Notes: generated by a model from the sequence alone, not told the origin. DNA of 64,000 bases from Naematelia aurantialba (GCA_021527695.1 JAKFAO010000001.1:558001-622000), one strand, 5' to 3'; shown: positions 11,786 to 23,927, numbered from the stretch's first letter. Numbers and translations are program-made.

Positions 11786-12057
11786 GGCTGCTGCGTGCAT
11801 CTGGGATTCGCCTCCAGAGTCATACTGTTGTCAGTACATCAGGGATACTGTAGATAGGTTCAAGTAGTGAGAAGTCTTTAAGATGACTTTTGCCGTGGAT
11901 TCAATGTTTGAGGGAATTTTGCCCGCGCAAGCTGCTGCAAATTAGCTTCACTGCCCATAATACCGTTTCGGCCTCTGCGGTCGAAGAAATTCGCATCGGG
12001 CCTTCCTTCTCAAATTCGTGCTGCAGATGCTCTGGCTATAAATCCTCTGATTACCTC
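11786..12057. other. Short intergenic gap between convergent genes
   Basis: Lies between the 3' end of family member D (+) and the 3' end of the hydrolase (-). Presumably holds both 3' UTRs. No gene is seen. Confidence 0.4.
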
Positions 12058-14988
12058 TCACCGGGCCCTCGCCTCTCGCCCCAGACTTTCGAATACCTCC
12101 CACATCACCTTACTGCTTGTCATGAGATTATGCCCCTCACCCGGCTTGATCCGTAACTCGCAGCCTGCGGTCAGACTCCTCTCCAGCCATCGCATCCCCT
12201 TTTCTCCCACTTTTTCGTCCTCGCAGCCATACCATACCACCGCAGGATGAATGAGATCCGAATAAGAGAAATCCATAGCCCTCGAAGGACGGTTGAGAAC
12301 GATAAAGAGCAGATCGGACGTTGTACCGGGTTCCGATTCCGCGTGAGAAGCTTGCATCAGCGCTTGAGTGAGTGCTGGGGTCATAGACGGTTTTGGCTGA
12401 ATAAGCGGTGGTTGTTTCTCAGGCAGGTATGTAGGGAGAGCAAGAGCAAGAGACGTCCCGAGTGAGTCAAAACCCTCTCCAAGACCAAAATCTCCTGCCA
12501 GGAGTTTGCCCTCGTCCGCGGTTGGAGTCAATGGAGAGGCCTGCTTCGCAGACGTAGAGCTTGGAGTCTGATTACTCGCACAGCTCAAATTCGAAGGCTC
12601 CCATTGCAGAGAGCGGGAACGGAGGGGCGCAAGTGATTTGAGATTGTTGACGCGAGGTGAGCGGCCCAATGTCTTCGCTGGTTGTATGGGTGAGAGTGAC
12701 AGGGTGGAGCTCCGTCGGAACAGCAAGCTCGATCGCCGATTCAGCGTGGGCGAAGGAGTCCGCGCGGGACTTTCGACTGGTGCGTAAGAGACTTTTGGCG
12801 CCTTACCGAGCATGTACGACTGCAGTCGCCACTCAGCGGCAACAGCACCCTTGATGAGACCATTCGGTATGTACTTGAGCCACTTGTACCCTTCAAAGTC
12901 AGGAGGGTTTACTCCGGCCCCCGGACCAGAAACTCACCGCCATCTATATCTGCGTTAACCCAAGGCGCAAGAAAATGCAGCCGACCTCTGAGTCTTCCAT
13001 CCAATCGTTGCGACAAGGCACCGGCGTATGGAGCTCCAGCGGAGTGCGCGAGTATCTGGCATTTGTCGATACCAAGGTCGTCTAATACTCTCAGTACCAC
13101 TGTCGCCCACTCGGTACAGCTGCGACTCTCTTCAGGTACTTGGCCCGTCCGGCCGAAACCCCAACGATCGATACAGATTAGACGCAGATTGAATGCGGTG
13201 GCAATTTCGTCAAACAGTGCGATCAGGAACCTCACACAACCGAGGCCCAGGAAGACGAGCACGGGGTATCCTCCTGGTGCCCCCACTTCGGAGTAGGATA
13301 CGCGTAATGGCCGCTCAGGGAACGGTCGCGGTAGATCAAGAAAGCGGTTTAAGTTCGGTGAACGGAGATACAATGCCAAAGCCTGGATTTCGTCGGGATC
13401 CTCAATAGCTGGGACGCCACGATGGGCGAGGTTGGAGTTGATCACAGGCGTCGCAGCCTGGTGATAAACTTGGGTTTCCACGGCCGCCTTTGACGCGCGA
13501 CTGGATCTCGATCGCGGACTGTTGACTGAGTAGCTATCAAGGCGATCGAGCAACGCCTGACCGATCCTCGCCTTCTGTACTACGTCCGAAGACGACGTAG
13601 ATGCACATGTGTCGTCCTGGCTGCTGATTGTCAAGGAGGATGTACGTGGGCTAATAATGGCCACATTGGCCCCTGGAGTACTGCTTCGGCGCGCTGGGAC
13701 GCTCGGGGCGGCCGATATTTTGGAAGAGCGGTCGCGTGACGGCCCGCCTGCTCCTCGAACATATTGGGCTTCAGAGATGTTGGGCGCGTGCGGACCCGGA
13801 GATTCACGAGCGACTTCCACTCTGGCCTTGGCTTTAGCAGCAGTCTCGGGACGTGAAAGTGCATCTGAATGGCGTCGCACAAGCTCGTCGATTGACATGA
13901 TGGGTGGCTTCATGGCTGCCGAGGACGAAGTGTCATTCGACTTAGAGGAGCCATTTAATGATCGCAGCGACACTGTCCCGTTGTCACCGACAGGGGAAGC
14001 TCGGTGTCCTCTAGTTGAGATGTCACTCTGCGGACCACCATGTCGTAGCGACTCAATTTTGCGAGCAGGATATGATCGGTCTTCGTCACTCCAGCTGACT
14101 GCAGATACACCATTTCGATTTCGGCGAGACTTCCGCTCCGTAATAGTGCTCGCCTTGCGGATCGACCGAGGTACCCTCTCCGGATCTAGCTCGTCAAGCA
14201 TCGAGTCGAAGACTTCGCTCGAACATGACCCTATCCATCAGCTCTGCGAGCAGATGATGCGCCTCTCTAGCTGAGAGGCGCATGACAAGCCGACCTATTT
14301 GGGAAGGGAGATGATTGAAAGCGAAGAACAGAAGGAGAGTTGAAGGAAGGAAAGCAATGATAGCAGGAAAAAAAAGGAAGAAAGAAGTGGAAGAAAGAAG
14401 AGGAAGAACGAAGAGGAAGAAAGAAGAGGAACGAGTAGTAAGAGGCTTACAAAAGTTATCGTCGTATGGGGAGTTCTGAACATGCAGCTTTCGCTCCCTA
14501 TCCTGCAGCTTCCTCTGTGCAGCTCGCTCAGCCTTTCTCCGCCTGCGTTCAACCTCCTCCGCCCAGGTCCTCGTGCGCTCTACACTCCTTTGCTTCCGCA
14601 CATCTCTGGTCGTCTTTGTCTCAGGAGCAACAAGTAATGGTCCAGCTCCTCCATCATTCCCTTCATGAATGTGGATCGATGGAAGGCGGGGTTGTGATAT
14701 CGAGGGCGGGAAGGCGTCATCTCCATCTTGATCGAATAACGGCGACGGGGTTCGAGGTGGTACCTCTGTAGTCTCGTTCTCGTCCTGACCTAGTCGGAGG
14801 AAGGAATGGTCAGACGAGGCCGATGGGGTTAGAGAGGTCTGGTGCGTAGAGGTGGTGGATGGCGCGACTGAAAGGCGTGTCGAAGCTATCGAGTACCGGT
14901 TGGTCGACATGGGACCCGATGAGGAAGCTATAGGTTCCGGCCATCGATTGGGGACTAGGAGCGCCGGGCTATGAGTATCGGTCGGCAT
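12058..14988 (-). CDS. Alpha/beta-hydrolase with long disordered N-terminus
   Basis: Three exons on the minus strand: 14988-14451, 14230-12938 and 12890-12058. The introns are 220 nt (14231-14450, pyrimidine-rich on the coding strand) and 47 nt (12891-12937). The first 400 or so residues are Ser/Thr/Pro/Arg-rich with a basic coiled segment (VERRRRKAERAAQRK). The fold begins near PLRVSYSEVGAPGGYPVLVF, then CIDRWGFGRTG, the nucleophile elbow LAHSAGAPYAG (Ser in A-H-S-A-G) and APWVNADIDGG. The last part gives WYGCEDEKV (candidate Asp) and GEGHNLM (candidate His), so a Ser-Asp-His triad is present. Substrate cannot be told; lipase or esterase is likely. It lies between the left arm of the small-gene cluster and two MFS transporters. 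Confidence 0.82.
14231..14450 (-). other. Intron with low-complexity tract and 11-bp stem-loop
   Basis: This intron of the hydrolase gene carries a run of agaag/gaaga units on the plus strand (14380-14430). Near its 3' end a perfect inverted repeat is present, atgcgcctctc-tagct-gagaggcgcat at about 14255-14281, placed 25 nt before the acceptor. Confidence 0.7.
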
Positions 14989-15652
14989 CACGGCTTGTCG
15001 GGTGCCAGGAGACTAGAGGAATGTTGAGCGATCCAGCCGCTTTGTGTCTTTGCCCCAATCTCAAAGGACTTGCATCGGGCTGACAGAGGCTGGGCTCAAC
15101 ACATGGGCTGGTCGACTTTAAAATGCTCTGTGGAATCAGCAAGTGACGTGGAGTCTCGCGGAGAGCGTCCTCAAGAAAGCCAGTAACTTTGTAAATGTGC
15201 AGCGCGAGGCATGAATCATGATTTTGACAAACACCCCTGGCCGTAGCTCGACGGTCAAAGCGCAGTGACATGAGGCGGGCCAGAAAGGAAGTTTCATGAT
15301 CCCTTCCTCCCACGACATCCAAGTGGTCCTTTACTGGCGTCCTTCGCTGCTCGGTCGTCGAGGCTGCTTTGACATGCTTTGAGCTCCAAGTATCTTAGGG
15401 GAGAGACAAAATGTCCACCGTACGCCGGAGGATCGGCGGCTCTGTTGGCTCGTTCATCTCCGACGCTCTGGCTAATTTCTTCCCTCACCTCCCTCACCTC
15501 CACCTTCAGTTGTTCGACCTCCACCTCTCGACCAAACGGTGCACCTTTGCGCGGGTCGCCAGCTTCCTCAGCCGTGATAACCGTCGTGGTCGTATTGACT
15601 GCACGTCCAATACATGTTCCGCTTGCAATAGGAACAAGCGACGCCGGTGACC
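14989..15652. other. Divergent promoter region
   Basis: Lies between the hydrolase start (-) and the first MFS transporter start (+). About 660 bases with no supported gene; it probably holds both promoters. Confidence 0.45.
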
Positions 15653-17740
15653 ATGGACTCGGACGACCCCACGGCCGATATCGAGGGGGCAACGTTGGGC
15701 GATGAGTCCCCCTCAGCGCAGGAGGATGCGTCAAATCAAGAAAAGGAGCTTTCACAGCCGTCCGCCGTGAACGAGAAAGCCCTCAGAACGCATAAGAGGG
15801 ATTTTGGGTTCTTGCTGATCCCAAAAGGACGGCGCCACGATCCCAACCTCAAGCCAGAGGACGAGTTTCGGTTCACCTGGAGGATGAATCTGGTGTTTGC
15901 GACTGCTGCTGTACGTTTGTCCACTTGCCGGTGCCTCAATGTACACGTAGTTGACCAGCGAGACAGACAGTGTCCGTTGCAAACCTCTACTATGTCCAGC
16001 CAATGCTTGTCGCGTGAGCATAGTCCTCTCCGACTTGTGCGACCATTGATAGTGGCGTGCGCAGAATCGCAAACGATTTCCGCGTCAGCAATGAAGACGT
16101 CTCTCGTATCCCCACTTTAGTTCAAGGGGGCTACGGCTGCGGTATCTTACTGATCTCACCCTTGGGCGATCTTGTCCGCCGTCGAGCCCTGGTGCTGCTC
16201 CTCATGTTGTTCACCACGTGTCTCTCAGTCGGCCTTGCTTTGTCACGTAATGTGGCCATGCTCCAAGGACTGAGCTTCGTCACTGGTTTCTTCACTGTAC
16301 GTATCCTATCGCATACGATAGTGTAGCATACGATAGTGTAAGCTTGCAGCTGAACCGTCTGGGTCAGGTCACGCCGCAGATCTGTATTCCCTGGACAGCC
16401 GATTTAGCGCCGTCGAATATCCGAGCGCGATCGATGAGCATCACCCTATCGGGACTCATATTCGGCCTGGTTCTTGGTCGAGTCCTAGCTGGGACGATCT
16501 CAAACTTTGCGTCCTGGCGAGATACCTACTGGATGGCAGTCGGTGCACAAGGATGTAAGTCTCTTTACGAGCATTGGTTCAGAACGCCATCTGACGACGG
16601 AGCCATGGCGGTGATCCTGTACTTTGCGTTGCCAGATACCCCAGATAAAAACCTTGGACTGTCGTATTTCGGCATGGTCAGTACAACGTCACATGGGGAT
16701 TTCGGGCTCATCAGGTTAGCTCCGCTCCATGGTCCATTTTGTCACGACTTATCCGACGTTGACTCAAGCTTGCATGATGTCATTCCTCACTAGCGGTGAG
16801 CACTGCCTTCGCTCATCATAGCCTTGTGCTGATGAGTTTAACAGCTGTTTTCGCTGGCTTGTGCGTGCTTGGTTGCCGTTAGAAGAAATACTAACTAAAC
16901 GACAGCTGGACGACTCTGACCTTTCTCCTATCCACCGACCCTTACAAGTAAGCTCCACTCCTACAGCCACTTGTAGGCTGACAGGACAGCTACAATTCAT
17001 TTCAAATCGGTCTTTGGGGTCTCCTGGGTATCATCGGTGCCCTTCTTGCACCCCAATGGGGACGCCTGGTCGATCGTATCGTGCCATGGACAGGGCAACT
17101 GATGGGCACCTGCACATCCCTCATCGCCATGGTCATTGCCCTTGCTGCAGCGGACATCTCCATAGGAGCCGTTGCGGTCGCCATCATCCTGTATGATATG
17201 GGACAACAGCTCAACCAGGTGTCTTCGGGATATCGGCTCGCTGGTATCGACCCAAAGGCACGAGCGCGCATCAATGGCTGCAATCTATTGTTCCTCTTCG
17301 CTGGACAGGCAAGTCCTGAGGCGTCCGGCTGAATGGTCGGCTGACCAAGACATAGACATCGGGAACGGCCATCATGACCAAGATATACAATACTCGAGGA
17401 TGGCACCCAACCGGGGGCTGTGCTGTGGCATTCGTGGGGACTGCGTTGCTGATTCTCCTCGCTCGGTACGACAGGATCTCTACGTTGCAATACCTCCGCT
17501 GATCATGCTTCGCTCAGAGGCCCTCACGAGACTGGCTGGGTTGGCTGGCACGGCGGGGCGCAGCTGTTCAAGAAGGCCAAATTGACTGACTTGAGCCCAC
17601 ACGCTATAACGGAGGGTCACCGAAAGAAGCCTAAAGTTCAGCCGGACATTGCGGCCGAGAACGGTCAAGCGGTCATGGTGAATGCAGACGCGTCGCCTGT
17701 GCCCCAGCCAGAGGAGGTGGTCACGGACGCTAGAAAGTAG
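15653..17740 (+). CDS. MFS general-substrate transporter (DHA1/YnfM-like)
   Basis: Eleven exons: 15653-15910, 15967-16013, 16065-16296, 16368-16554, 16603-16676, 16720-16795, 16845-16860, 16906-16947, 16990-17308, 17356-17465, 17518-17740; 527 residues, in frame throughout. Family marks: TVSVANLYYVQPML in TM1, the loop GDLVRRR after TM2, ADLAPSNIRARSMS, ASWRDTYWM and ILYFALPDTPDKN. Cytosolic N- and C-tails are hydrophilic. It resembles the bacterial-type drug/metabolite exporters of the major facilitator superfamily that many fungi carry; the substrate is unknown. Exon 7 is only 16 nt. The intron 17309-17355 begins GCAAGT, a GC-AG intron. It sits next to the hydrolase (divergent) and a second, unrelated MFS gene. 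Confidence 0.87.
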
Positions 17741-18089
17741 ATGCCAGAATCCATCGCGTATCATTTCACATGCATATTCCGCTTCCTCTCTGTAAGCCTT
17801 ACAGCCGTTTGGATCGACTGCCGCTTTCGGGGTCCCCGTCGGACGTCCGCTGGCCAATGTTTTCACCCGTTCGCCCGCGGGTGGAGATTGCCGATTCTTC
17901 AGGCACCACAGAAACCGATACCGGAAGATCTTTTGTATCCAATCCGTGGCACTGCTGTTGTAACATCTCGCATTCATTGGACTCGGGCACTTGTCTTGTA
18001 TCGATACCAACCCACTGTATCCTCATCCGCATAGACGGAGAAGCAGCCACTCGACTCAGCTATCATCATTTTCATTCACACCACACATC

Positions 18090-20603
18090 ATGGCATCTGC
18101 TGGAACCGCGTCCTCAAGCTTCGCTGGTCTTTCACGCTCGCTCTCCGCTGGACCATCGCGCACCAGCTCGCCTCCATCTCACGCTCATCCCCGTCACCCT
18201 CACGCTCAGCATCAACATCAGCATCACCAATCTGTCCAACACCATCATGATCAGCATCAATCACCGACTCCCACTGAGCACGAGAACAACCTTGCCCGCA
18301 TACTGAGCATGACCACGGCCGCATCTTCGCACCGGACCATTTCACGGTCGTCGCACCATACGTTCCATCCGATGCACGCCCTCCATCCTACCCGATCTGG
18401 GTGGTCGGGGCGAACGGCACACCCGGTGCTCGATGATGGGCTGGACAATATTCCACCACCACTGCCTCACAACGCGCTGCAACTTGCACGGCGGCTCACG
18501 CAGGATCCGGACGTGGAGCGGCAGATGCGTGGGAGCGGCGATGCCGACATTGGACCACCACCAGAAGGAGGCACGGAGGCTTGGTTGGTGGTCGCTTCGT
18601 CGTTTTTCATTCTTTTCTGTGTATTTGGCTTTGGTGCGTCCCGCTCTTCTTGGATCTGACTACACTCTTCCGGTTCAGGTCGGAATGGCGGTCAAATGTT
18701 GGAGCTGATCACGAGTCTGTAGTCACCAGCTTTGGCACTCTGCAAGTGTATTACCTGTCACATCAGCTGCTTGGCTACTCGAAATCACAAGTGGCGTGAG
18801 TTCTCTTTCGCACCCAACCTTCTCGCTTCTCAACCCGATGCATTTTGCGACGGCAACACCCCTTCTTTCTGCTACTTCTCCTAGTCTGTCAGTGTTTCGC
18901 GCTGAACCCCCTGCCCTACAGGTGGATCTCGTCCGTGCAGATGTTCCTCACCTTTGCAGGCTCGATCTTTGCTGGCCGGATATTCGACTCGCACGGCGCG
19001 CGGGGGCTCGCCATGGCTGGAACCTCTCTCTCCGTTGGCGCGCTCATCGCCATTGCCTGTACGTCTTCTTCTTTTCAATTGTACCAGTTCCGACCCATCT
19101 TCCAGGTACTGACCGTCCCTGCAGTTTGCAAGGAGTACTACCAGCTCATGCTGGGGCACGCGGCATTTGGCCTCTCTGGCTCGATCCTTTACTCACCAGG
19201 AACGGCCATCGCTGGACACTGGTTCATGCGCCGTCGCAGTACCGCCACGGGCGTTGTAGTCTGCGGTAGTGGTCTTGGTGGGGTCATCTACCCCATTGCA
19301 CTCAAGCGGCTCTTTGATCAACTCAGTGCGTATCACAGCTGGTAGGGGTCCAGCAAGGAGCAGGGTGGGGCTGACATTGATGAAGGCTTTCGAGACAGCA
19401 TGCTCATTATTGCTGGGATGAACGCCTTCCTGATGCTGCCGTCATGGTTCTTCATGAAAGCGCGACTACCGCCGCGTCAGCCCGCTCCTCTTCGAGCCTT
19501 GCGAGGACCATGGAAGGAGCCACGGTTTGCTTTCCTCGTTTTCGGATCGTGCATGATCATGTTGAAGTGTGTTCGTCTCGTGACTCTTGCTCTCCTCACA
19601 ATGTTTCCTTTCCTCCCTTCCCCCCGTACACTTTGTTCCTTCCTCCTTCCTCCTTCCTTCCTTCCTTCCTTCCTTCCTTCCTTCCTTCCTTCCTTCCTTC
19701 CTTCCTTCCTTCCTTCCTTCCTTCCTTCCTTCCTTCCTTCCTTCCTTCCTTCCTTCCTTCCTTCCTTCCTTCCTTCCTTCCTTCCTTCCTTCCTTCCTTC
19801 CTTCCTTCCTTGCTCCATCTCATTTTCCTTCTTTCGTTATCTTGTGCTCGTGGGCATTGTTTAACCACCCTCTCCCCTCCTGTTCCCCGTTTGACTTCTC
19901 CCTCCCCTCCATCTTGCGTCCGATACAACCCCGTACCTGCCTTCAGGGCTGACTCTATGATAGTTGGTCGTCACCATACTTCAATGCCCCGACTCTTGCA
20001 ACGTCCAATTCTCTCCCAATAACCATATCGTCCTACTCCGTCGCTATCCTTCAAGCAGGCTCCTTCTCTGGCCGAGCGCTATCCGGCGTGCTCGCAGATG
20101 CGATTGGAGTGTGGCACATGTACATGCTTATGGCGCTGCTACAAGCTGTTGTGGTCTTTGCTTTCTGGACCGCCAGTCCACTGCCTACCGCCGCCGTCGT
20201 CATCGGCATGGCGGGGTATGGTTTTGCGAGTGGAGCATGGATCACACTGGTCGCCGCATCGATGGGAGCCATCAGCCCGACTCGGGAGTTCGGTATGCGT
20301 CTAGGCATGTTGTGGAGCTTGTCATCCATACCACTCCTCATTGGTCCTGTTATCTGTGGAGGTATGTCAAAATCCTGTAAGGAGCGCACCAACAAACTGA
20401 CAATACGCATAGTCCTTGTCGGAGTAGATGATGGGAAATTCACTTATGCGGCGATCTTCTGTGGGATAAGTTATGTCATCGGCGCGATGTTGGCTATTTT
20501 GCCGCGAGCATGGGAGATGCTCGTGGAGATCAGCGCACAACGGAAGAGTCGTCTGGAGGAGAAGCCCACCGATGTGGCAGAAGATGGACCGGATAAAGAG
20601 TGA
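18090..20603 (+). CDS. Monocarboxylate-transporter-like MFS protein
   Basis: Multi-exon gene from the ATG at 18090 to a stop at 20603. The N-terminal 165 residues are His/Ser/Pro-rich and cytosolic. The transporter core begins EAWLVVASSFFILFCVFGF, then SFGTLQVYYLSHQLL and AWISSVQMFLTFAGSIF after a splice, GHWFMRRRSTATGVVVCGSG, and in the second half YSVAILQAGSFSGRALSG and ISPTREFGMRLGMLW. These are marks of the fungal MCT-like (MCH) group of the major facilitator family, generally plasma-membrane carboxylate or related carriers; the exact substrate is unknown. One intron (19567-19963) holds a very long TTCC microsatellite; the splice joins to read MIMLNWSSPYFNAPT. Confidence 0.88.
19651..19811. 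repeat. (TTCC)n microsatellite, about 40 units, inside an intron
   Basis: An almost perfect run of the tetranucleotide, preceded by degenerate cttcctcc units. It lies wholly in the 397-nt intron of the MCT-like gene and produces long spurious open frames on both strands (Pro-Ser-Phe-Leu on plus, Arg-Lys-Glu-Gly on minus). Confidence 0.97.
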
Positions 20604-21450
20604 TATGGTCGTTTCACGATTGTCGACGTGCTTGGAGGTAAGGAGTAGATGGATAGATGCTACGCTCGAGATCTTTGCATACTGGCTCTCAGAACAAAGG
20701 AGAAATCTCACATCCCAGAAACAGTCGTTGTGAGGGGTAAAGTGAAACGATCGCACTCTGATATAGCTCTGTGTTTAGCAAGACTGCATGCCTGGATAGA
20801 AATGTCAGAAGGCGAAATAGTGATGCAAGAGATGACGCTAGACGTGAAGCGAATGGCAGCCTTTCGGCGGGGGTGTGGCGTCCAAGTGGCGAATTTTGGT
20901 CATGCTGATGGTATCAACCTTAGCCAGCAATGGACCCGACCAAGTCATTGGAAATGCTTTGATGCGTGGGTGGTACGTCCACGTGTGCCTAGCTATCAGC
21001 CATCTGAATTGTTAGCCAGTGCCTCGAGCAGAAAGCCAACGAGGTTGCGATGATATGAGTGGTCTGCTTGCGCAGAATTGTAGACGCTTTATTAGTCACT
21101 AAGCTTACCCTTGAGCTCCATTGTGTCCCTTCTTTAGGAACTCGCCCGGCCGCGGCCTTCTATGGATATGATTTTGGAGAACCTGGCCAGAGCTCATGTA
21201 TGTCCCGCCCATGGCTCACCACTGAAGAGTGGGCCGTAGCCATTCGATTACTCAGTGGTCGTCTCGACCTGCCCGCCGTTAGCAAGAAACCCATAGTGCA
21301 TGTAGGACATCTTCGTATTCATGTATTCAAAGGCAGCGGCATGCTGATCAGTTACATCTATTTCTGTCGAGCACATGTTCCCACAGCTATCCTGGTTTGG
21401 CTCTTGCTCCTTCTCGTCTTTCTCTTGCGTTTTATTGTCATTCTCCACCC
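20604..21450. other. Convergent intergenic region, no firm gene
   Basis: Lies between the 3' ends of the MCT-like gene (+) and the next minus-strand gene. An open frame from 20649 (134 codons) has no family marks and is probably part of the 3' UTR. Confidence 0.4.
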
Positions 21451-22163
21451 TCAAAGGTTCGCTTGGCGCCATTTTGGATACTCTGTTTCATTGTTCCCTA
21501 GCATTTCGCGCAACTTCTCATCCACTGTCACTATCTGCCCTTTGGAGGCTGTGAATAATTCGATGAACAGGCGTTTAGTGTCCTCATAATCTCTATGCGG
21601 AACGATCTCTGTAAGCGGCATCCACACGAATAGAAGAATCGCTCGTACCTTCGTTCCTCCTCATATCTCGTCAAATCTGCGTGAAGGTCCTCTTCGCTTT
21701 CGGTGGGGTATCCCGCGTGGTCAATGTCCCCTGAGACAGCCATGGGTTCAGAGAACTCCGTATCAGAAGACAGGGCTGTTTCGTGAGGAGAGATGCGGTT
21801 CATGCTCCGCTTGCGCTCGATGCACGCATGGCACAGGTCGCCGGCGAGGTCGCGGCAACTGAGGAAGAAAGACTGGATAAGGGGCATTTTAACCGTCTCC
21901 CAACCAGCCGTTTCGGCAGATATTGTGAGATTGCTGCTGACCTCGAAGTCGGGGTCGGCCTCGCTCACGTCGGAATGTCTGAAGCTGCAAACGGTCTCTT
22001 CGTCATTACGAGTTGTCTTCCCTGTGATCAAGATATTCCAGCTCCCCATGTTTCTGACCTGCATAGCCGCAACGACAGTACAGCCATCATCGAAACGCCA
22101 TGTCCCCAGACGAAAATCTTTAGCCAGCCAATTGCGCAATGACGACTCGAACCACATAGTCAT
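21451..22163 (-). CDS. Uncharacterised protein, cluster family member E
   Basis: Exons 22163-21649 and 21592-21451, with a 56-nt intron (21593-21648) in phase 2 (AG|A); about 218 residues. N-terminal signature LGTWRFDDGCTVV, then GSWNILITGKTTRND, an acidic middle, and a helix around IQSFFLSCRDLAGDLCHACI. It ends exon 1 with TRYEEERR. Exon 2 is charged and helical (DTKRLFIELFTASKGQ, DEKLREMLGNN). The Trp-x-Phe-Asp-Asp-Gly strand, the second Trp strand and the intron phase match the gene at 23.9 kb and the second half of the gene at 26.5 kb. No known domain. Function unknown. Confidence 0.65.
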
Positions 22164-22459
22164 TGTGTTATGTATGGATATAATACGAGTTCAAAGACCC
22201 CGCTGGCTGCCCTCTTATATCACGCTTGGGACGGAATCTCTCTCCACTTATCTCCTTTCCCTATGAGAAGCTCCAGGCGACGCCAATCGTGGGGTTTGAT
22301 TGGCAAAAGCCACGACTCCAAGCCTTCGCAGTTGACAAACACCAAGTTCGTGTCCTTTGTCATTCACTGGCTCGAATAGACACCGCTTGCACTTTGCACA
22401 AGCAATGTGCCAGGAATAACCCACTCAGACTGGTAGCCAGCTCAGACTTGTACTTTTAA

Positions 22460-22874
22460 ATGGCAGGAGGTTCTTGCACATCCTCGAGACAATTCGGCGT
22501 TTTGGTCAGAGTTCCCTCAGACGTCCTCCTTCGTATTCTCGGGGAATCCGGAAACGCAGTCCATTATACTAGTACATCCTGTACGACGTCGGAGGACCAC
22601 TGTAGGTGGCCGGGATCGGTCTCTGAAGCACAGGCCGTTCATATGCCGATATGTTCTGGGCTGGTGAGTACGATTCCTTCAGAATGGGTCACATGACGGA
22701 GCTACATCTTCCCCCATATAGATATGCAGATTACCACTGCTGTCCGGCCTGCAAAAGCCAGATCACTTGTGTGCACGTAAGGTTCCCCAGGAGCTAAGAT
22801 GCGCCGAACAGGATGAACAACTTCCCCACGGCGCTCCAACCGCCGTCCTGTCCGCATACACATTCAAGATTTAA
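22460..22874 (+). CDS. Possible small two-exon gene, unrecognised
   Basis: The ATG at 22460 opens 68 codons up to a GTGAGT donor at 22664. After an intron to 22721 the frame continues to a stop at 22872-22874. It includes VRVPSDVLLRILGES, which is faintly F-box-like, and several Cys/His residues. It lies in the region upstream of two minus-strand cluster genes. Weak: either a small gene or chance. Confidence 0.25.
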
Positions 22875-22974
22875 GTCAGAGCTCGCCGTCCAGTGTGCTG
22901 GAACGTCATCACCCTATGCATTTCAATCTTCCAATACAGCAACCGATCGCCAAAGCTCGTGCCCCCCAGGTAGC

Positions 22975-23927
22975 TCAGCCTTGCTGAGAGTTGTCGCTGT
23001 TGGCATTGCCTGGCGTCCATAATCCCCATTTGCTCATGTGTTCCTGCAAATTGCCATACAGCCTTACCAACTCCGTTGCTCCCTTGTAAGTCTGGTCGTA
23101 GGACCATGCTCGTAGGACCTTACAGAGCAAATCTTCATGGTCTTGGATGTCAGTCGAGATAGCTCTATGCGGTCAATTATCAGCTTTTCTGTTATGTTTT
23201 TGCTTACATACCGTAATTTGTCTCTTGCGGCCTCGACCCGCTGTCTAGCTGCCGGTATGCTCTCCTTCCGGCTCGTCTTCGTTGTCATTGTTCCGGTCTG
23301 ACTCTCAAGGTCGAATTGCCCTTCTTGCATGCGCCCTGGGATGGGTCTAGTCGTTGCTCCCGAGACTCCCGCCGCCCTGAGACGTTCCCTCCATGAAGTT
23401 GGATTAATTGACGCGAGACTCGCTTCTGCTTCCGCCAGGTTCATTGAAAGAGCGTCCCTCATGGAGTTGGAGTGCGCAAGGATGAAGCTCATCTGGCCGT
23501 TGATTGGGTAGCAGTTGACAAAAAAGTCTCTTGCATGTTGTGCGTCTACAGTGAATCTGGAAGACAGAGAGTAGTTAGACGTGTATGATGGAGCCTTGGG
23601 GACACGAAATTTGCTGCGCGATTTTCTGTTCTCGTATCTGCCTGGCGCTGTTTCTTCTTTGTATGTGTGTATAATGGTGGCGGTCCAATCTGTTGCGCCT
23701 TCCATCGTGGTATCCATGTACACTTCAACCTCTGTACCGTCATGTGCGCGGTAGACAAGGACGCTCTCTGGCTCGTCGGTCCCTGTTGTCACAACAGTGG
23801 TCGCCTGTTCCTGTCCACCCCGCGAGGCTGATGATTCTCCAGCGATTCTAGGCAAGGTTGAATGCAGTGCTTGTAGGCGACGAGCCCCTTGGAGGATTGC
23901 TTCTCTTGGTAAGCGATTGTTCATCAT
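22975..23927 (-). CDS. Uncharacterised protein, cluster family member F
   Basis: Exons 23927-23212 and 23164-22975, with a 47-nt intron (GTATGT...CATAG) in phase 2 (CG|A); about 301 residues. The ATG at 23927 (followed by a second at 23924) is the only good start. Order: a helical N-terminus (REAILQGARRLQALHST), a disordered stretch, the strand pair VLVYRAHDGTEVEVYM, DWTATIIHTY, a basic segment, a helical part ARDFFVNCYPINGQMSFIL, and a coil ending VEAARDKLR. Exon 2 is mixed charged (DIQDHEDLLCKVLRAW, NLQEHMSKWG). The region from ARDFF to LASI lines up with IRAFYSDPSCRHVALRL of the gene at 24.4-25.0 kb. No known domain. Function unknown. Confidence 0.7.

Noticed and set aside
19444..20022. 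Long plus and minus frames over the TTCC run
   Set aside because: Products of the microsatellite: Pro-Ser-Phe-Leu or Lys-Glu-Gly-Arg repeats only, lying in an intron.
20649..21053. 134-codon plus-strand frame after the MCT-like gene
   Set aside because: No motif; overlaps the expected 3' UTR.
22460..22874. F-box reading of the small plus-strand gene
   Set aside because: Only a faint similarity over 15 residues; not enough to name a domain.
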